DNA of 47,473 bases from Gonium pectorale (Eukaryota > Chlorophyta > Chlorophyceae > Chlamydomonadales > Volvocaceae), in the NCBI GenBank assembly GCA_001584585.1, contig LSYV01000010.1, forward strand, positions 692,091 to 739,563. Direction: 5' to 3'. Below the pieces are notes generated by a model, which saw nothing but the letters and a program-made list of their open reading frames with translations, made no database searches and had not been told where the DNA came from. Positions 1-11,703 of this stretch are shown piece by piece. The translations under genes were made by a program, and so were the position numbers. Each line of letters starts with the position of its first letter. The first letter of the stretch is position 1.

Positions 1-245
1 GTCGTGGTCCCCGCCATCGTCGCTGCTCGGGGAGAGGGGGTTGAAGGGGGGGGTGTCCCCTCCCCCTTCCCAGGCCCACATTCGTGTTCCCTGCCATCGT
101 CGCTGCTCGGGAGAGGGGTTGAAGGGGGGAGGGTGTCCCTTCCCCCTTCCCAGGCCCAAACTCGTGTTCCCCGCCATCGTCGCTGCTCGGGAGTGGGGTT
201 GAAGGGGTGATGGTGTCCCTTCCCCCTTCCCAGGCCCGCACTCGG
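1..245. repeat. 80-bp tandem repeat (minisatellite), about three copies
   Basis: The segment beginning GTCGCTGCTCGG recurs at 19, 99 and 179, giving an 80-bp period. Each unit carries a G-rich stretch (GAGAGGGGTTGAAGGGG) followed by a C-rich stretch (CCCTTCCCCCTTCCCAGGCCC). Base 1 already lies inside a unit, so the array probably continues to the left. The copies differ by a few substitutions and G-run length changes. ORFs read through the array are products of the repeat and are not treated as genes. Confidence 0.9.
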
Positions 246-1326
246 AGGTGCAATTGCCAACTTCCTGCTGACCACCGTTTCAAGCCCGCAATTATTTACA
301 TGCAATGTCGCGTGTTTCTCTCTATTTATTGCATCGCTTTTGGCAACGTTTCTCGATATACCGCTAAACCTTACATTCGCCAAGGCGTCGCCTGTTGCCC
401 TTGCTGGCGTTTTCATCCGACTGTTTGCCTCTACACATTCATATAATTACTCGCAATAATGCGTCGCCAGCCGCTGCGGCTCTCGTGGCCCCAATTGCTC
501 AAATGAATGTGGTGCGTGCCGTACACGGAATGCGTCCTATATGATTGGCTGGCGGTTATACAAGGTAGGGCCTTTCGGTCCCGTGCATGGACACATGGCA
601 CAAGGTACGGCGCCCCCGGTCCCATTGTAACTTCTCGTCCTTGGGGTTGGGTTGGGGAAGGGATCGGTGCACGGGTTGCCCCTGGTTGCCCTTGGTTGCC
701 TGCTTGATTTTACAGCGTTGCAGGGCTCAGCCTGTAGCGGTGGTGGTTTGCCTGCCCCTGGTTGACAGGGTTTCTTTGCGCGTTGCAGTACTCAGCCTGC
801 AGCGGAGGCGGCCGCAGCGTTGGCTGTGTGCTAGGTGCCTTCTTGCGTCGGTGGACGCCGCCAGTAGCTGCAGGTTGGGCCTGTGGTGAGAGGGTTGTGG
901 GTTTTAGGCCTGCGGCAGGAACCTGTAGAACATTGCCAGTAGCCACAGGTCGGGCCTGTGGTGAGCGTGGCTGTGGGTTTCAGGCCCGCAGCAGGACCTT
1001 TGTTGGAATTTCTGCACTTCTGCCTCTTGCTGCCTGCAAGGGCAGGGAGGGTTTCGGCTCCGCGTGTGCCGTGCGAGGGCGGTCCCTCCGTAGCAGACCT
1101 GTACCACTCGTGGTACGGCCCCTGCACTCCCTTTCGTAACGCCGATTCCTAACCACCCGGCGACCTCCTTGTGCAACTTCACAGAACAGAAGTACGCAAC
1201 TATATAGCCCCACTTATAGGCGCAGCCGCACTCTGACTTTGCAGTCATGCAGTTAGTGCTGGAGTTCATGAATAGGTTTCGAATTTTAATCTTTCGGCAT
1301 TACCTGGTTGTAAACAAAGGTGTTTC
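246..1326. other. Upstream region of RLK copy 1 with degenerate tandem repeats
   Basis: No gene is resolved here. The stretch holds two degenerate direct repeats: GCGTTGCAG...CTCAGCCTG(T/C)AGCGG at 715 and 780 (65 bp apart), and GCCAGTAG...CAGGT(T/C)GGGCCTGTGGTGAG at 860 and 935 (75 bp apart). A TATA-like CTATATAG lies near 1199-1206, about 120 bases before the ATG at 1327, and could belong to the kinase promoter. ORFs in this stretch have no recognisable domain and overlap each other on both strands. Confidence 0.5.
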
Positions 1327-4300
1327 ATGAGGGCAACAAGACCGAAGGACGTAAAGACCCTTTGGCTTCCATTGCTGCTGGTAGTGCTCCTACTTTCGGC
1401 TCTAGAGCGTGGACATAGCCAAGCTTTTACAGCTGGAGAGCTGCTCGCGTCTCAGTTTTGCAACGTCACACTTGCCGGGATTGCCCTTGACTGTGCCGTG
1501 CCTGCCGGGCGACTGGTGCTGCTGCGCGGCAAGGGTACAGCGACATCGTTGGATGGCTACCGCGACGTGTCGCTGCAGGGTGGGCCCGGTGCGCTGCTGG
1601 ACCTGTCCGACGGCAGCGCCCCGCTCCTCAACCTGGGCGCCAACACCACGTTGAGCGTACGGGAGCTGCAAATCAAAGGTGAGAGGACACCACATTGCCA
1701 TGGGCGGTTGTTTGTGTGCGTCTGTTGGGGGCTTCGCACAACCAGTTCCGTGCCATCGCGGGCTCAAAGCCAACGTGTAGCCCCGGCCATGTCTCTCCGC
1801 AGGCGCAGCCCTGGCCCTCCCCACCCCGCCGTTCAGGATTCTGCAGCCCACGCAGCTTCTCCAGCTCCGCGCAATACAACTGCAGTCGCCGGGCGCCATG
1901 CTGGTGCTGCGGGACGTTGCCATCAGCACGCCGTCGTGTAGGGAGCTCTTGCAGCACCAGGTCCTCCTCTGCGGCTCCGCGCCCTCGCCCCACTTCATCG
2001 TCACGCCCGGTTTCCTGTGGCTGTCGCACTGGAGCACGTCCGCCCTGGAGGCCCGCAACGTCACCGTGACGTGCAGCGGCTCCCCCCTCACCGCCGTGCC
2101 CAATCCCTGCGTGTCGGTGGTGGCGACCAGCGGGCAGGACGTGGTGAACACACTGGCGCTGTTGCAGACGCCAGTCTTTCCGCTGGTCCCCATCTACATC
2201 TACATCGCGCAGGATTTGACCCTGGCGGGGGCGGCCGTGCCGCTGTGCGGCAACCCTGTGGAGGCGGCAGGGTCCTCAATGCCGCCGGCAGCGTTCAGCA
2301 GCATTAATGCCACGGCAGGGGAGGGAGGCAGCCCCGGGCAAGCAACTGCTGCTGCTGGTGGTGGCGCCAGCGTTGCTGAAGGCAATCAGTGTGCCATCTC
2401 CGTCCACAGCTCCCGCCGAGAGCCCCTCGACCTGCATCACTCAGTAGTGATCACCGGTGGGAGCGCGATCCCGTCTCGCCTGTCCAGGGCGCTGGCGGCT
2501 GCTGACGGTGATGGTACAGGCCATGCTGCAGGCGGCGGCGACGGTAGTGGGGGCCGCGCGCCCGTCCTGGACCTGGGTGGAGTTGCGGCCTTGGTCGACC
2601 TGACGGTTCGGACCACGGGCCGGTACGAGATCCACAACCTCACGCTGACCGGTCTGCCGCTGGGCCAGCCCCAGACCTTTCCCCTGGGACTGGTCCGCGG
2701 ACTGCTCTGGTGAGTGGGCTGAGTGAAGCCTGTGACTCCCAACCCAGCATGCCTTAAGCAGGTATTGCTCTGGGTCCGATGGTTCTTCCCGTATCCGTAC
2801 GCACCTAGCAAACCACTACCACTACGATACTGTTGTGTTACTGACTCCAGTTCAGGCAGGGCGCCTTTTGAGTAGACTGAGGGCAGGTGGGAGGCTCGAG
2901 CTTTGATTGCCTACACGTACGGGAACGGGACTTTCCCTGCCTTACATACCGCATTCGATCGGTGGGAGCGGCCAGCCACGTTGGGACGGAGTGAAAGTGG
3001 ACCAGGAGGTCCATAGAAAGGTCTCTCTGGTAGGCAAGGAGATCAAACGATGCGACAGAGGGGACCCTGCTGCCAACCCGCGGAAAACGCGTGTGCTCGT
3101 GCGCTCCTTGCCTTTCCTGCAAGCCTCGTGTGTATGTGCCCGGTAAACCCAATACACGCAGGTTCGCTGCTGGAGTGAACAGCCTCGCGAAATACGGGGC
3201 AGCACCCAACCGGGCTCTCGTGAGCCACGTGGAGCTGCACGTGGAGGCGGAGGAGATTGCGGTGTGGGCTGAGGCCGTCAGCCCCTTCACGCCGCCGCCG
3301 CCACCGACCTCCACTCTGGCTTCGCGCCCCCGCGTTGTCGTGGATGCTGGGCTGCCTTGCCTGAGGCTGCCCTTTACCTTTAATGGCTATCCGGTGAGTT
3401 GTAGTTCAGATTTCTGCTGGCAACTTCATTCTACTTGCGGGCAATGATTGCTTTGTACTTGTGCCTGCGTCCTCAACTGAACGACATGCTGGTATTTGTT
3501 ACGAAGAGAGATGGCACATGTGCGGATGCCGGGTTGTTAATTAGCTCTTGTTTGAAGCCGAGTCTGCTGCCGGCAAACAAGCAAACAGGCCGCGTGCCCA
3601 ATGCAAGGTGGCCAGCTAGGTGGAGTGTTCTGCCGCCTAGACAGCCTTGCGCCCTCACCGTTCCCGTGCGCTTTATGTGTCCTCCTTCTTGACCTTCTTG
3701 CAGTTGCTGAGTACTGCTGCAGAGAGCGATGCGCCTCTCCTGGCGTTGTTCATCATTTCGGCTCTCAACAACGGCAAGACATTCCAGAACGCCAACGTAC
3801 TCCTGGTGGCAGCGGCACCCGCCCGTGCAGCCTCGTACTGCGCCTTCCCCCTCTGGCCGGGCTGCACACCTGCACCGCCGCACAGCACGGTGGGCGCCAC
3901 GACAGACGACACTGACCCTGCTGCGGACTTGCTGGACGTGTCGGCGCCTTTCCGCAGCCCAGCTGGTGTTGGGCCTGGGGCCGCACCTCAGTGCCGCCTG
4001 CGGCCCGTGGTGCCAGCGGGCACGCCCTGGGAGGCGACGCCCATTAGCGCGGCCTGGCTGCTGAACCAGTTCAATGTGATCACAGCCCCAGAGATCAACA
4101 ACTACCTCCGAGTAGCGGAGGACCCTGATCTGAAGCTCGGTAAATTGGAGGGGGCCCTGCGGCTCGTCGTCATAAGGAATGCAGCTTTTGATGACAAGGT
4201 CAATGGCAGCATTGTATGCCCCTGGGCCTACTGCCAGGTGCGGGGGAAGGCGCCTTCAGGTACTGGGGACAGTGCAGATTGGCGCTGCTTACTTAAGTGC

Positions 4301-7300
4301 TACATATCGCATAGTCCTCGACATGCAAGCTGCATAAACACAGAGCACAAGGAAATATACAACCAGAACTCGCCACAGTTAGCGGCTGCCTGCTTCTTGC
4401 CCACGCCCGCTATCTAGCTGTGCGGGTGGCCCCGCACCGCCTGGTCCGCTACGCCCAGCCCAGCCGCAAGCGTCCACTCGACCCCTTTGTCAGTGTCTAA
4501 CCCCTCCCGCCCATTTGTCAGTGTCGTTCCCTGCCGTCCCTCGCCCCCAAACCGCAGGGCGTCGTCGCGCAGCCCGCCACCTTCCTGGGCGACCCCACAG
4601 GGGCCCGCCTGCTCAACCTGAGCGCCCGCCCCGCGCTCCTCAACCTGCGCTCGCCGCTTGCCTCCCTGACGCTGCGGGACCTGGTGCTGGTGGATCTGCC
4701 CACCGCGGGGCTGCACCCGGAGGCGGTGCGGATCCTGCAGGGCAACCCGACCCCCAGCCCACCACCTGAGGCACCTGCGAGCATTCCAGAGATTGTGGCA
4801 CGATGGCAAGCAAAGGGGCCGGCCCGCTCCAAGGTCCCGGGGCTTAGCCCTACGGGCGCATTGCCACTCGGCATCACCAATTTCACCTCCTGCCTGTGGA
4901 CGTTGGACTTCGACCGAAAGGAGGCGGGCTCCACGGCGTCATCATTGCCAGGCGCACCTGAAAGCGGGCAGCAACCACTTCAACCGTCGCAACCGTCGCT
5001 GCCGCCGCACCCTCCACTACCGTCGACATTCTGGTGGCCTCTGATGCTGGACGCCACGCGGCCCGTGGGTCTGGCTCGCGCCTTTCTCGACAACGTGGTG
5101 CTCCTGGTGCCGCAGCGGGAGCTGCTGCTGCTGGCATGGGTCGCGGCGCACAACAGCACGGCGTTCGTGACCGACCCGTGGGTCGCGCAGGAGCTGGCGG
5201 CCATGGCGCGTGACTCGCAGCTGCTGCGGCCGGACCTGATGCGATCCAAGCTGGCAGCGGCGACCAGCCCCCCTCCGCTGTCCGGGGCGGAGGATGCGGC
5301 GCCGCCCCTCTCCAGCATCACCTTCTGGCGCCTCCGCTGGTGCGGCCTTGAGGGCCGTAACGTGACGCTGGCCTCGGAGCTGCCATATGAGGCAGCCGCA
5401 CCCTACGTAGCGCGGTTGCGCATCGGTGCCCTGGACCTGCCAGTCAGCTGGGCGGCCTTGGCTGGAGGCCTGACGCAATCGAATCCAGTCCATGCCCCCG
5501 CCTTCACGGCAGCGCCAGGCGGCGCAGCGCCGGGAGGCAGCAGCAGGAGTGCTGGGAGCAACCAGTCCGTCTCTGTCACCCTGGCAGCGGCCCTGGGATC
5601 GGCTACGGCCGCCATAGCCCTGGCGGCTGTCGGCTTGGTGCTGCTGGTGCGTCGAGGGCGTCTGCAGAAGCGGAGGACAGAGGCCAGCACAGCGGGGCCT
5701 GCAGCTGGCGACGAAAAGCTTGTCATCTCTTCTGGGCCCAGCGCTCCCGGGGCAAGGGCTGAGCCGTCATTGTCAAACGCATGCACAGGTCTGGTTCCAT
5801 GGTCAGCAACGGAGCAAGGCCAGACGGAGGCGCCCCTGGCAACGCCGCAACCAGCTCTTGGCCCCGGTGCTGAGTCAGCAGGCGGCTCGACCGCACGTCC
5901 CAGTCCCTGTTCCCGGAAAGGGAGACGCGAAGGCGCTCTGGGGAGGTGGAGCCAGCGGTTGCTGTCTGAGACGACCGCGCCCGGAGGGACACTAACCCTG
6001 GCCCGGCTGCACATGCGCATCGGCGGCCTCCAGGTGTGTTGCAATAAGGGAAGGTGGATGGAGAGAGCCTGGGCTGCTCGCATGCTGCCAGCTCGCGGTT
6101 GTGTGCGCGCGTGTGGGTGCATTTATAGAGATCGCTCGCCACTGCCGTCTGGCGCTTGCATGGCTGGCGGGCTGGCTTGGGAATAGTCGAACGATGTCGT
6201 CTTTGGCAGTTGTTATGCCGCCCCATGCGCTGAATTTCTCTGCTCGGCACGCCCGCCATGTCGCTGTCTGCACAGGAAGTGAGCGAGCGCCCCAGCACCG
6301 GCGTACAGAGCGGTAGCAACCCTACGTCGCCTTTGCGGCCTGGCTGCTTGTGGCCGCCGGGTGCGTCGACGGACACCAACGACTTTGTCACCGGCGCACC
6401 AACGGACGAGGAAGCGGTGGTTCGGAGCTCCATGCTGTGTGACTACTCCAGCTATGGCTCCTACGCCGCGTCTTCACACCACCACGCACAATCTGCAGAA
6501 CCGGCGCTGGTGCTGCTGGGAGAGTTGGGCCGGGGCGCACAGGTAGGCAGGCGTGTGAGCGCCCACGGGAATCCCCACGGTATTGCCCTCTCAATTACAG
6601 ATGGCACGAAGAGGAAGCAGCGAAACACATACAGACGACACGATTCCTGGCACCATACGGGCAAGCATGCGACATTTCTCCAATGCCCTCAACCTCGTCA
6701 TCGGTGCCGCCCCTCGTTCCCTTCGTCCCGTCATGCTTGCAGGGTGTGGTGTACGCGGGCCGATGGCGCGGCCTCGACGTGGCGGTGAAGAGCATCCTGC
6801 TGCGGCAGCCGCTGTCCTGCGGTGCCAATGACCTGCACGGGACTGGACCCGGAGGCTCTGACACTGCGGCAACGGGTCAGGTGAGTGCCAGGGGTGTGCG
6901 CGATGTATACATCTCGTTTCCACGCCGTGGCTCTGGCCACGTGACGTCCCTGACGGCGGCAAAGCGCGTGAGCGGCTGCCTGGAGGGCGGGGCGTAGTGG
7001 CACGGGTGCAGGAGCTGAAGCGCGCACAAGGGGCGGAACGAGAGCACGGGAGCGGGGGAGTGTGCGGGAGCTTGGGAGTGCTAGAGTGCAGGAGCGGGTG
7101 TATGGGTCGCAGGGGCGGGAGTGGGGCGTGACGGTAGCTGAGGGGCAATGAAGGGTGGGAGGAGGGTCAGGAGCACCGACGCTTGAGGGCAGGAGCGGGG
7201 AGCGGGAGAACGGCAATGGGAGCACTTGGAGCGCAAAGCGAGAGCGCAGGACCGGGGTCCCTGGAGCATGGAGGTGGGTTGGCAAGGGAGGCGCGCGGAA

Positions 7301-9347
7301 TGCGGCAGGAGTACTAAGGCATAAAGGCCAGAGCAGGGAAGCAAGAGGAGGTTAGTGCGAGAGCGGGGTGCAGATCGGAGAGCGCATGGGCTGCCTCCCG
7401 GCTATGTCTTTGTCAGGACAATGCCGGACTGAGATTGCCACTTTTCGACATGAACTTGTGCCCCAGGACTTCCATCCCTCCGCGTCTTCGGCCTCAAGTA
7501 CCTTCGCCACCGCCCGAGCGGTGCAGGAGGCGGCCATCGCGGTCAGCCTCTCACATCCCAACATCGTCGCCACCTACACCTTCCAGCTGACCCCTCTGCA
7601 CGAAGACAGCCGGCAGGGCGGAGCACCCTGCTCCGGGTCACTTGCCAGCGCCTGCAAGGCACCTGGAGCCAGCAGCATCAGCAGCGGCGCTACTGACCCA
7701 CGGGTCGGCCCTTGCGCCCCTGCTCCCGAGCCCGAGGCGTGGCGGCTGACTCTTGTCATGGAGCGCTGCAACGCGGGCTCCCTCAGGGCGTTCCTTGGCG
7801 CCTTGAGGTCGCAGGCGTCGGCCCATGCCGGGACAGCACCCCAGCCCGGCGGCGTGGTGCGGCACCCAGCCACGGCCGTGAGTCACGCTACTTCGCCTGA
7901 CGGCTTGCGCTTCGCTGGGGCTGCTGGCGACGCGGGGCCAGCGCTGCCGCCTGCGGCCCTTCTCCCGCCTGGCGTGCTGGTGCGGCTGGCACTCCACGTG
8001 GCGCGGGGCCTGGCCTATCTGCACAGCCGCGGCGTGGCGCACGGCGACCTCAGCAGCGCCAACGTGCTGCTGCGGGCCCGGAACAACGCCCAGCAGCCGA
8101 TGCCTCCGGAGGCTGCCGATGGCCCGAAGCCGTGCCGCGAAGGGGCGCCCGCGCTGTCGTCAGCGGTGGGGGAAACGCCGTCGCTGGGACTGAGCAGTGA
8201 CGCGTCGCTCCCGCTCGCCCTCAGCTCCAGCTTCTCCCTGCCAGCGGGGCCCAGCTCGGCTGCCGTGCGCTGGGCGCTCGACCCGAGGCCCGACCAGCTC
8301 GCCGCCCGCGATGCAAAGCCGGTGCCGGGAGCCCAGGCCGCGGCGGAGCTGCGGGCGGATGGGCCGGCCCCGGAAGCTGTCGCTGATCATCAGGTTGGCC
8401 TTGGAGGCGACAGGGGTGCGGAGCAACAGGTGCGTGGGCCGTGCTCATGCCTCTGTGGTGTGTAGCAGGTCTTGGCACATGCCCACTACTTCGGTGTCTT
8501 CCTGGAACATCCCATCGTCTTGGTTTGTGGAAATACATACCGCCCAGCGGGCTTATCGTATGCGTTCCTGCCCTGTGGCGACGCACGCACGGACACTGAA
8601 CGAACTGCGTGCCATACCTTGCATTGTTTGCATGGTGCCGCAGGCGCCCGACGCGCCCCTGCAGGGGGTGCACGAGGCCGCCTGCAGCGTGCACCAGGGC
8701 CTGATCCCGCAGCTGGCCATGGCCCGCCTGACCGCCAAGCTGTGCGACTTCGGGCTGTCGCACCGCCTCCGCACCGGGGGGCCGCACGGAGACGCCCTGA
8801 CCCACATCAGCGGGCCGCAGAGGTACGTGGTGCAGTTTAGCGCGAAAGGTAGAGCCAATCACAAACATGAAAAAGGAAGGAGAGCACTGGGCGATTCTTG
8901 TCCTTGTGCAGGCAAAGAAACCCGTTTAGATGCTGGTGTGGCTGTGGATGTACGATGTAGGCCGAGGTGCTGAATTCGCAACGGGTTCTTGCTTCGGCTG
9001 CGCGCAGGCGCTCCTCCCTGTACAGCGCCCCCGAGCTGGTGCGGTACGGCCACAGTGGCTACAAGCAGGACGTGTACGCGTACGGCGTGCTGCTGTGGGA
9101 GCTGGCGTGCGGGATGCCGCTGACGGACCTGCTGGACGGACCCATGGGTCGGGCGGCACGGGGCTGGCTGCGGGACCAGGCGGCACCGGGCGCAATCGTA
9201 ACGGCGGTGCCGACGGAGCTGCTGGTTTGGCCAGAAAGCACTCCGCAGGGTATCAGGGCGCTGGCGGAGCTTTGCCTCAGGGAGCCGCCCGGCGAGCGGC
9301 CTGACATACGTAACGTTGCGATGACACTTGAATGTATGACTGCTTAA
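1327..9347 (+). CDS. Receptor-like protein kinase, copy 1 (ten exons)
   Basis: Predicted single-pass membrane kinase of 1795 residues, probably sensing an extracellular ligand or wall component and signalling by Ser/Thr or Tyr phosphorylation (inferred). Exons: 1327-1678, 1803-2709, 3162-3393, 3704-4237, 4558-6033, 6276-6542, 6743-6880, 7467-8429, 8644-8822, 9008-9347; all junctions are GT-AG and the total divides by three. Residues 1-31 are a signal peptide with a Leu/Val core. The ectodomain (about 32-1010) has recurring short hydrophobic strands with N-x-T sites, suggesting a beta-helix or pectin-lyase-like fold (inferred). The membrane helix is about 1015-1037, followed by RRGRLQKRR. Kinase: glycine loop GRGAQGVVYAG split by intron 6, VAVK Lys 1272, catalytic loop HGDLSSANVLL with Asp about 1496, DFG about 1658, SAPEL about 1690. 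All catalytic residues are present, so it should be active. The ligand is unknown. Confidence 0.87.
6881..7466 (+). repeat. G-rich degenerate repeat in intron 7 of RLK copy 1
   Basis: About 7000-7350 is built from degenerate GGAGCGGGAGYRCGGG-like units, strongly purine-rich on the coding strand and with many GGG runs able to form G-quadruplexes. The equivalent intron of copy 2 (38841-39460) has the same character on its own coding strand but a different length (620 versus 586 nt). The acceptor at 7465-7466 was chosen because it alone keeps phase with exon 8; the AG at about 7418 would leave the frame. Confidence 0.55.
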
Positions 9348-11703
9348 ACAGGTTTGCGGAACCTGGCAAAGGGGTGGTGCACACTCTAGCTATTGCCCAG
9401 TCTACTGGCAATCTACCACGATAGCTACCGGTGTGTTGTGACGACGCTAGCACGGCTCCAAAAGGCGCGGCATCATCGCCGTAAGAATGCTTTTGCGCAT
9501 GAGCTCATCTTGCGCCTTGCGGATGAAGCGTCGTGCCACAAGCAGGGCCTCCATGAAAATGCGCTCACACCGGGCATGCGACGTACATCATGTGCTGCGC
9601 TATTTACCCATCCGTTTGAGACGGCTGCAAACGTGTGCCTGCCATATTATCTTTTGAATGGGCTTTGACATAGTTTGGCCGTTTTCACTCTGTTTTCGCT
9701 CCCATTCAAGGGAGAGCAAACGTCGCCCGGCTGCACGTTGCACGATTTGCACAACGTCGCAGTGCAGGTGCGTTGTCATGTTGCACCCCTCTGGCGCCGC
9801 TCGAAGCAACCTGCACACAGCAATACCACCTCTTTGTACACAAAGAGAAATGCAAGAATGCGACTTGCAATGCTTCCGGCCATACGATAGCGTTAATCGT
9901 CAGATGAGGACGCCCACATACGACTGACTTTGTATACAGGGACTTTGTATCCTGGGAGCTCCCTTTTCTTGCTCATGAAGCCCCGGGGGCAGCGCCCATT
10001 TGTTTGTTTACGCATTGGTGTGCGCATGCTGGGGGCTGCGTGAGTGTCTCTGTTTTTTTTCTTAGCTCCTCCCTGCACGGCCCAGTTGCCCCAGTAAACA
10101 TATACGCGTTACTACTGGTTTCTCACCTGAAACCGGTCTCTGTCTTGACCGCGCCCGGCGCTTGTTGGCGCGAAGCTGCCTGTGAGAATGTCTCAAGAGG
10201 CGGCTCCCTCTATCCGTCTCTTGCTTTGCAGGTCTCTACTCTTTCTTGTCATGATGCGAACCGGTGCAGGCGCGGCTGATGTGCGTTGCACCTTTTGATT
10301 GTGCAAACTGGGAGGTGCCGCGTTGTACCGGACGGCGGCGTTGTGAGGTTGGCATGTCCCGTTGAGGCGGGTGATTCGGACCCAGCCGTACCCGTCTACC
10401 GGTAGCTGCATGGTGTATGCTACTGGAAATGTCGCGCCTTCGGGTGTGAATGACCGTAGAGGCTGGCTTCCTCTTTCTCTGCAGATTTCTCTTTTTTTCA
10501 CGCCGGCGTGGCTTGTAACCCGGGCAACACGCATCCACCAGAAACATGCACGGGATCCAGGCCTTGCAGCAGCGGGTTGTGGGTGCTGTACCGACGACGA
10601 GCCCGGCCCGTGATGCAGCCATCCAAGCAATCAACTGCGCCCGGCAGGGTCAGGCATGTGCGCCCAAGGAAGCATACATCCGGAGCCTTGACGTGTCGGC
10701 GCAAATCCTGACACGTGAGCATTAAGTTACGGACTGTCCAAGAAGCAAGGTTGGGTGTGGGCGACACTTTTTGGTTTCGGGTGTGCGCACCCTCGACACG
10801 CCCGCGATGAGAGTGTGGGGCCGCCGCACAGCCCCGCCTCCCGTGTGGCCAAGGTGCGGGAGAGCACGTCGCAGTGGCAACGGCGGCGGCGCCAGGCCTC
10901 CGGCCCTTCTTCGCCGCAACAGAGACTAAAGTGACACGTGCCAGCGCCCCATTATGTTACATTCGCGTACCGCCCTTCCAACGATATACGCAGTCCCGCG
11001 CAACCCCGCGTGCTGCGAGGCTTCATAGGTGTTGGACACGCCTGTCCTGAAATGCGAACTCTTGAGCGATGACGCACGTGGTACGGTGGTCCCTAAAAGG
11101 TTGCCTGGGTGCCTCGTCCGCCACCTCGCCGCCGTTTCGGTCGCCTGGACCCGTCACTGGACGTTCCACCTGTCGCAACCCACCGCAGCGCTTGTACCCC
11201 GAGCCTACCCGGTACGACAGCAGGTGCAGGTTGTAAGAGTCCAAGGTAGAGCGCCGTGGGCGTGGCACCGCGCCCGGACTGCGAAGGCCGGGCGGCCTGC
11301 CAGCAGCCCCGGGCCCCTGTTGCCCATCAACACGCATAACCCCCCAGTGAGGCAGGGGCACCAGGGGCACGTGCTTCCCTCCGCACACGACTGAGTAACC
11401 ACATCACACCACCCAAGCCCATGACAGTGGCTGCGGCGCCACCTAGGGCGCAGCAGCATCAGCCCGGCGCCCACTTTCATCCACACAGACAACGCCCAGC
11501 CCCCATGCAAACCCCGGCCAGCCCCCTTTGCTCCCTCCTGCGGCGTTCCCACGCGACGCCGTCACCTAGCTGCAGCCGCCGCAGCGCGCGGGGCCTGTCC
11601 GCTGTGCAGCTCGCCCCCTCCCGAGCCCTCAGCGCTGTATTCCAAGTCCCCATACGTCTCCGTCCGATGTCGGCGCCCGCCCAACCAGCGCTTCAAATGC
11701 GCG
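9348..11703. other. Intergenic: 3' flanks of RLK copy 1 and SUMO; no gene resolved
   Basis: Probably holds the 3' UTR of the kinase gene (+) and of the SUMO gene (-). TTACA at 10957-10961, which is TGTAA on the minus strand, is the usual green-algal polyadenylation signal and would give SUMO a 3' UTR of about 740 nt. A short hairpin lies at 9830-9847 (CTCTTTGT-AC-ACAAAGAG). A member of a dispersed repeat lies at 10421-10500. A minus-strand stretch around 9450-9583 reads as a protein-like peptide but is closed by stops. No other coding segment with matching splice sites was found. Confidence 0.5.
10421..10500 (+). repeat. Dispersed repeat element, member A
   Basis: Shares the core CTGGAAA..TC.C.CCTTCGGGTGTG.ATG.CCGTAGAGGCTG followed by a pyrimidine stretch and a T7 run with 19203-19276. 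The later part (CTCTGCAGATTTCTCTTT) also resembles 35185-35210. No coding function is seen. It could be a short interspersed element, or the end of a longer element not visible here. Confidence 0.5.

Noticed and set aside
1402..2193. 263-codon minus-strand ORF over RLK exon 2.
   Set aside because: Shadow of the plus-strand exon; the plus-strand frame has signal peptide, splice sites and a conserved paralogue.
7368..7466. Upstream part of the ORF that contains RLK exon 8, starting MQIGERMGCLP.
   Set aside because: It lies in intron 7. The acceptor after CTTGTGCCCCAG keeps phase and joins kinase subdomains correctly; the same site exists in copy 2.
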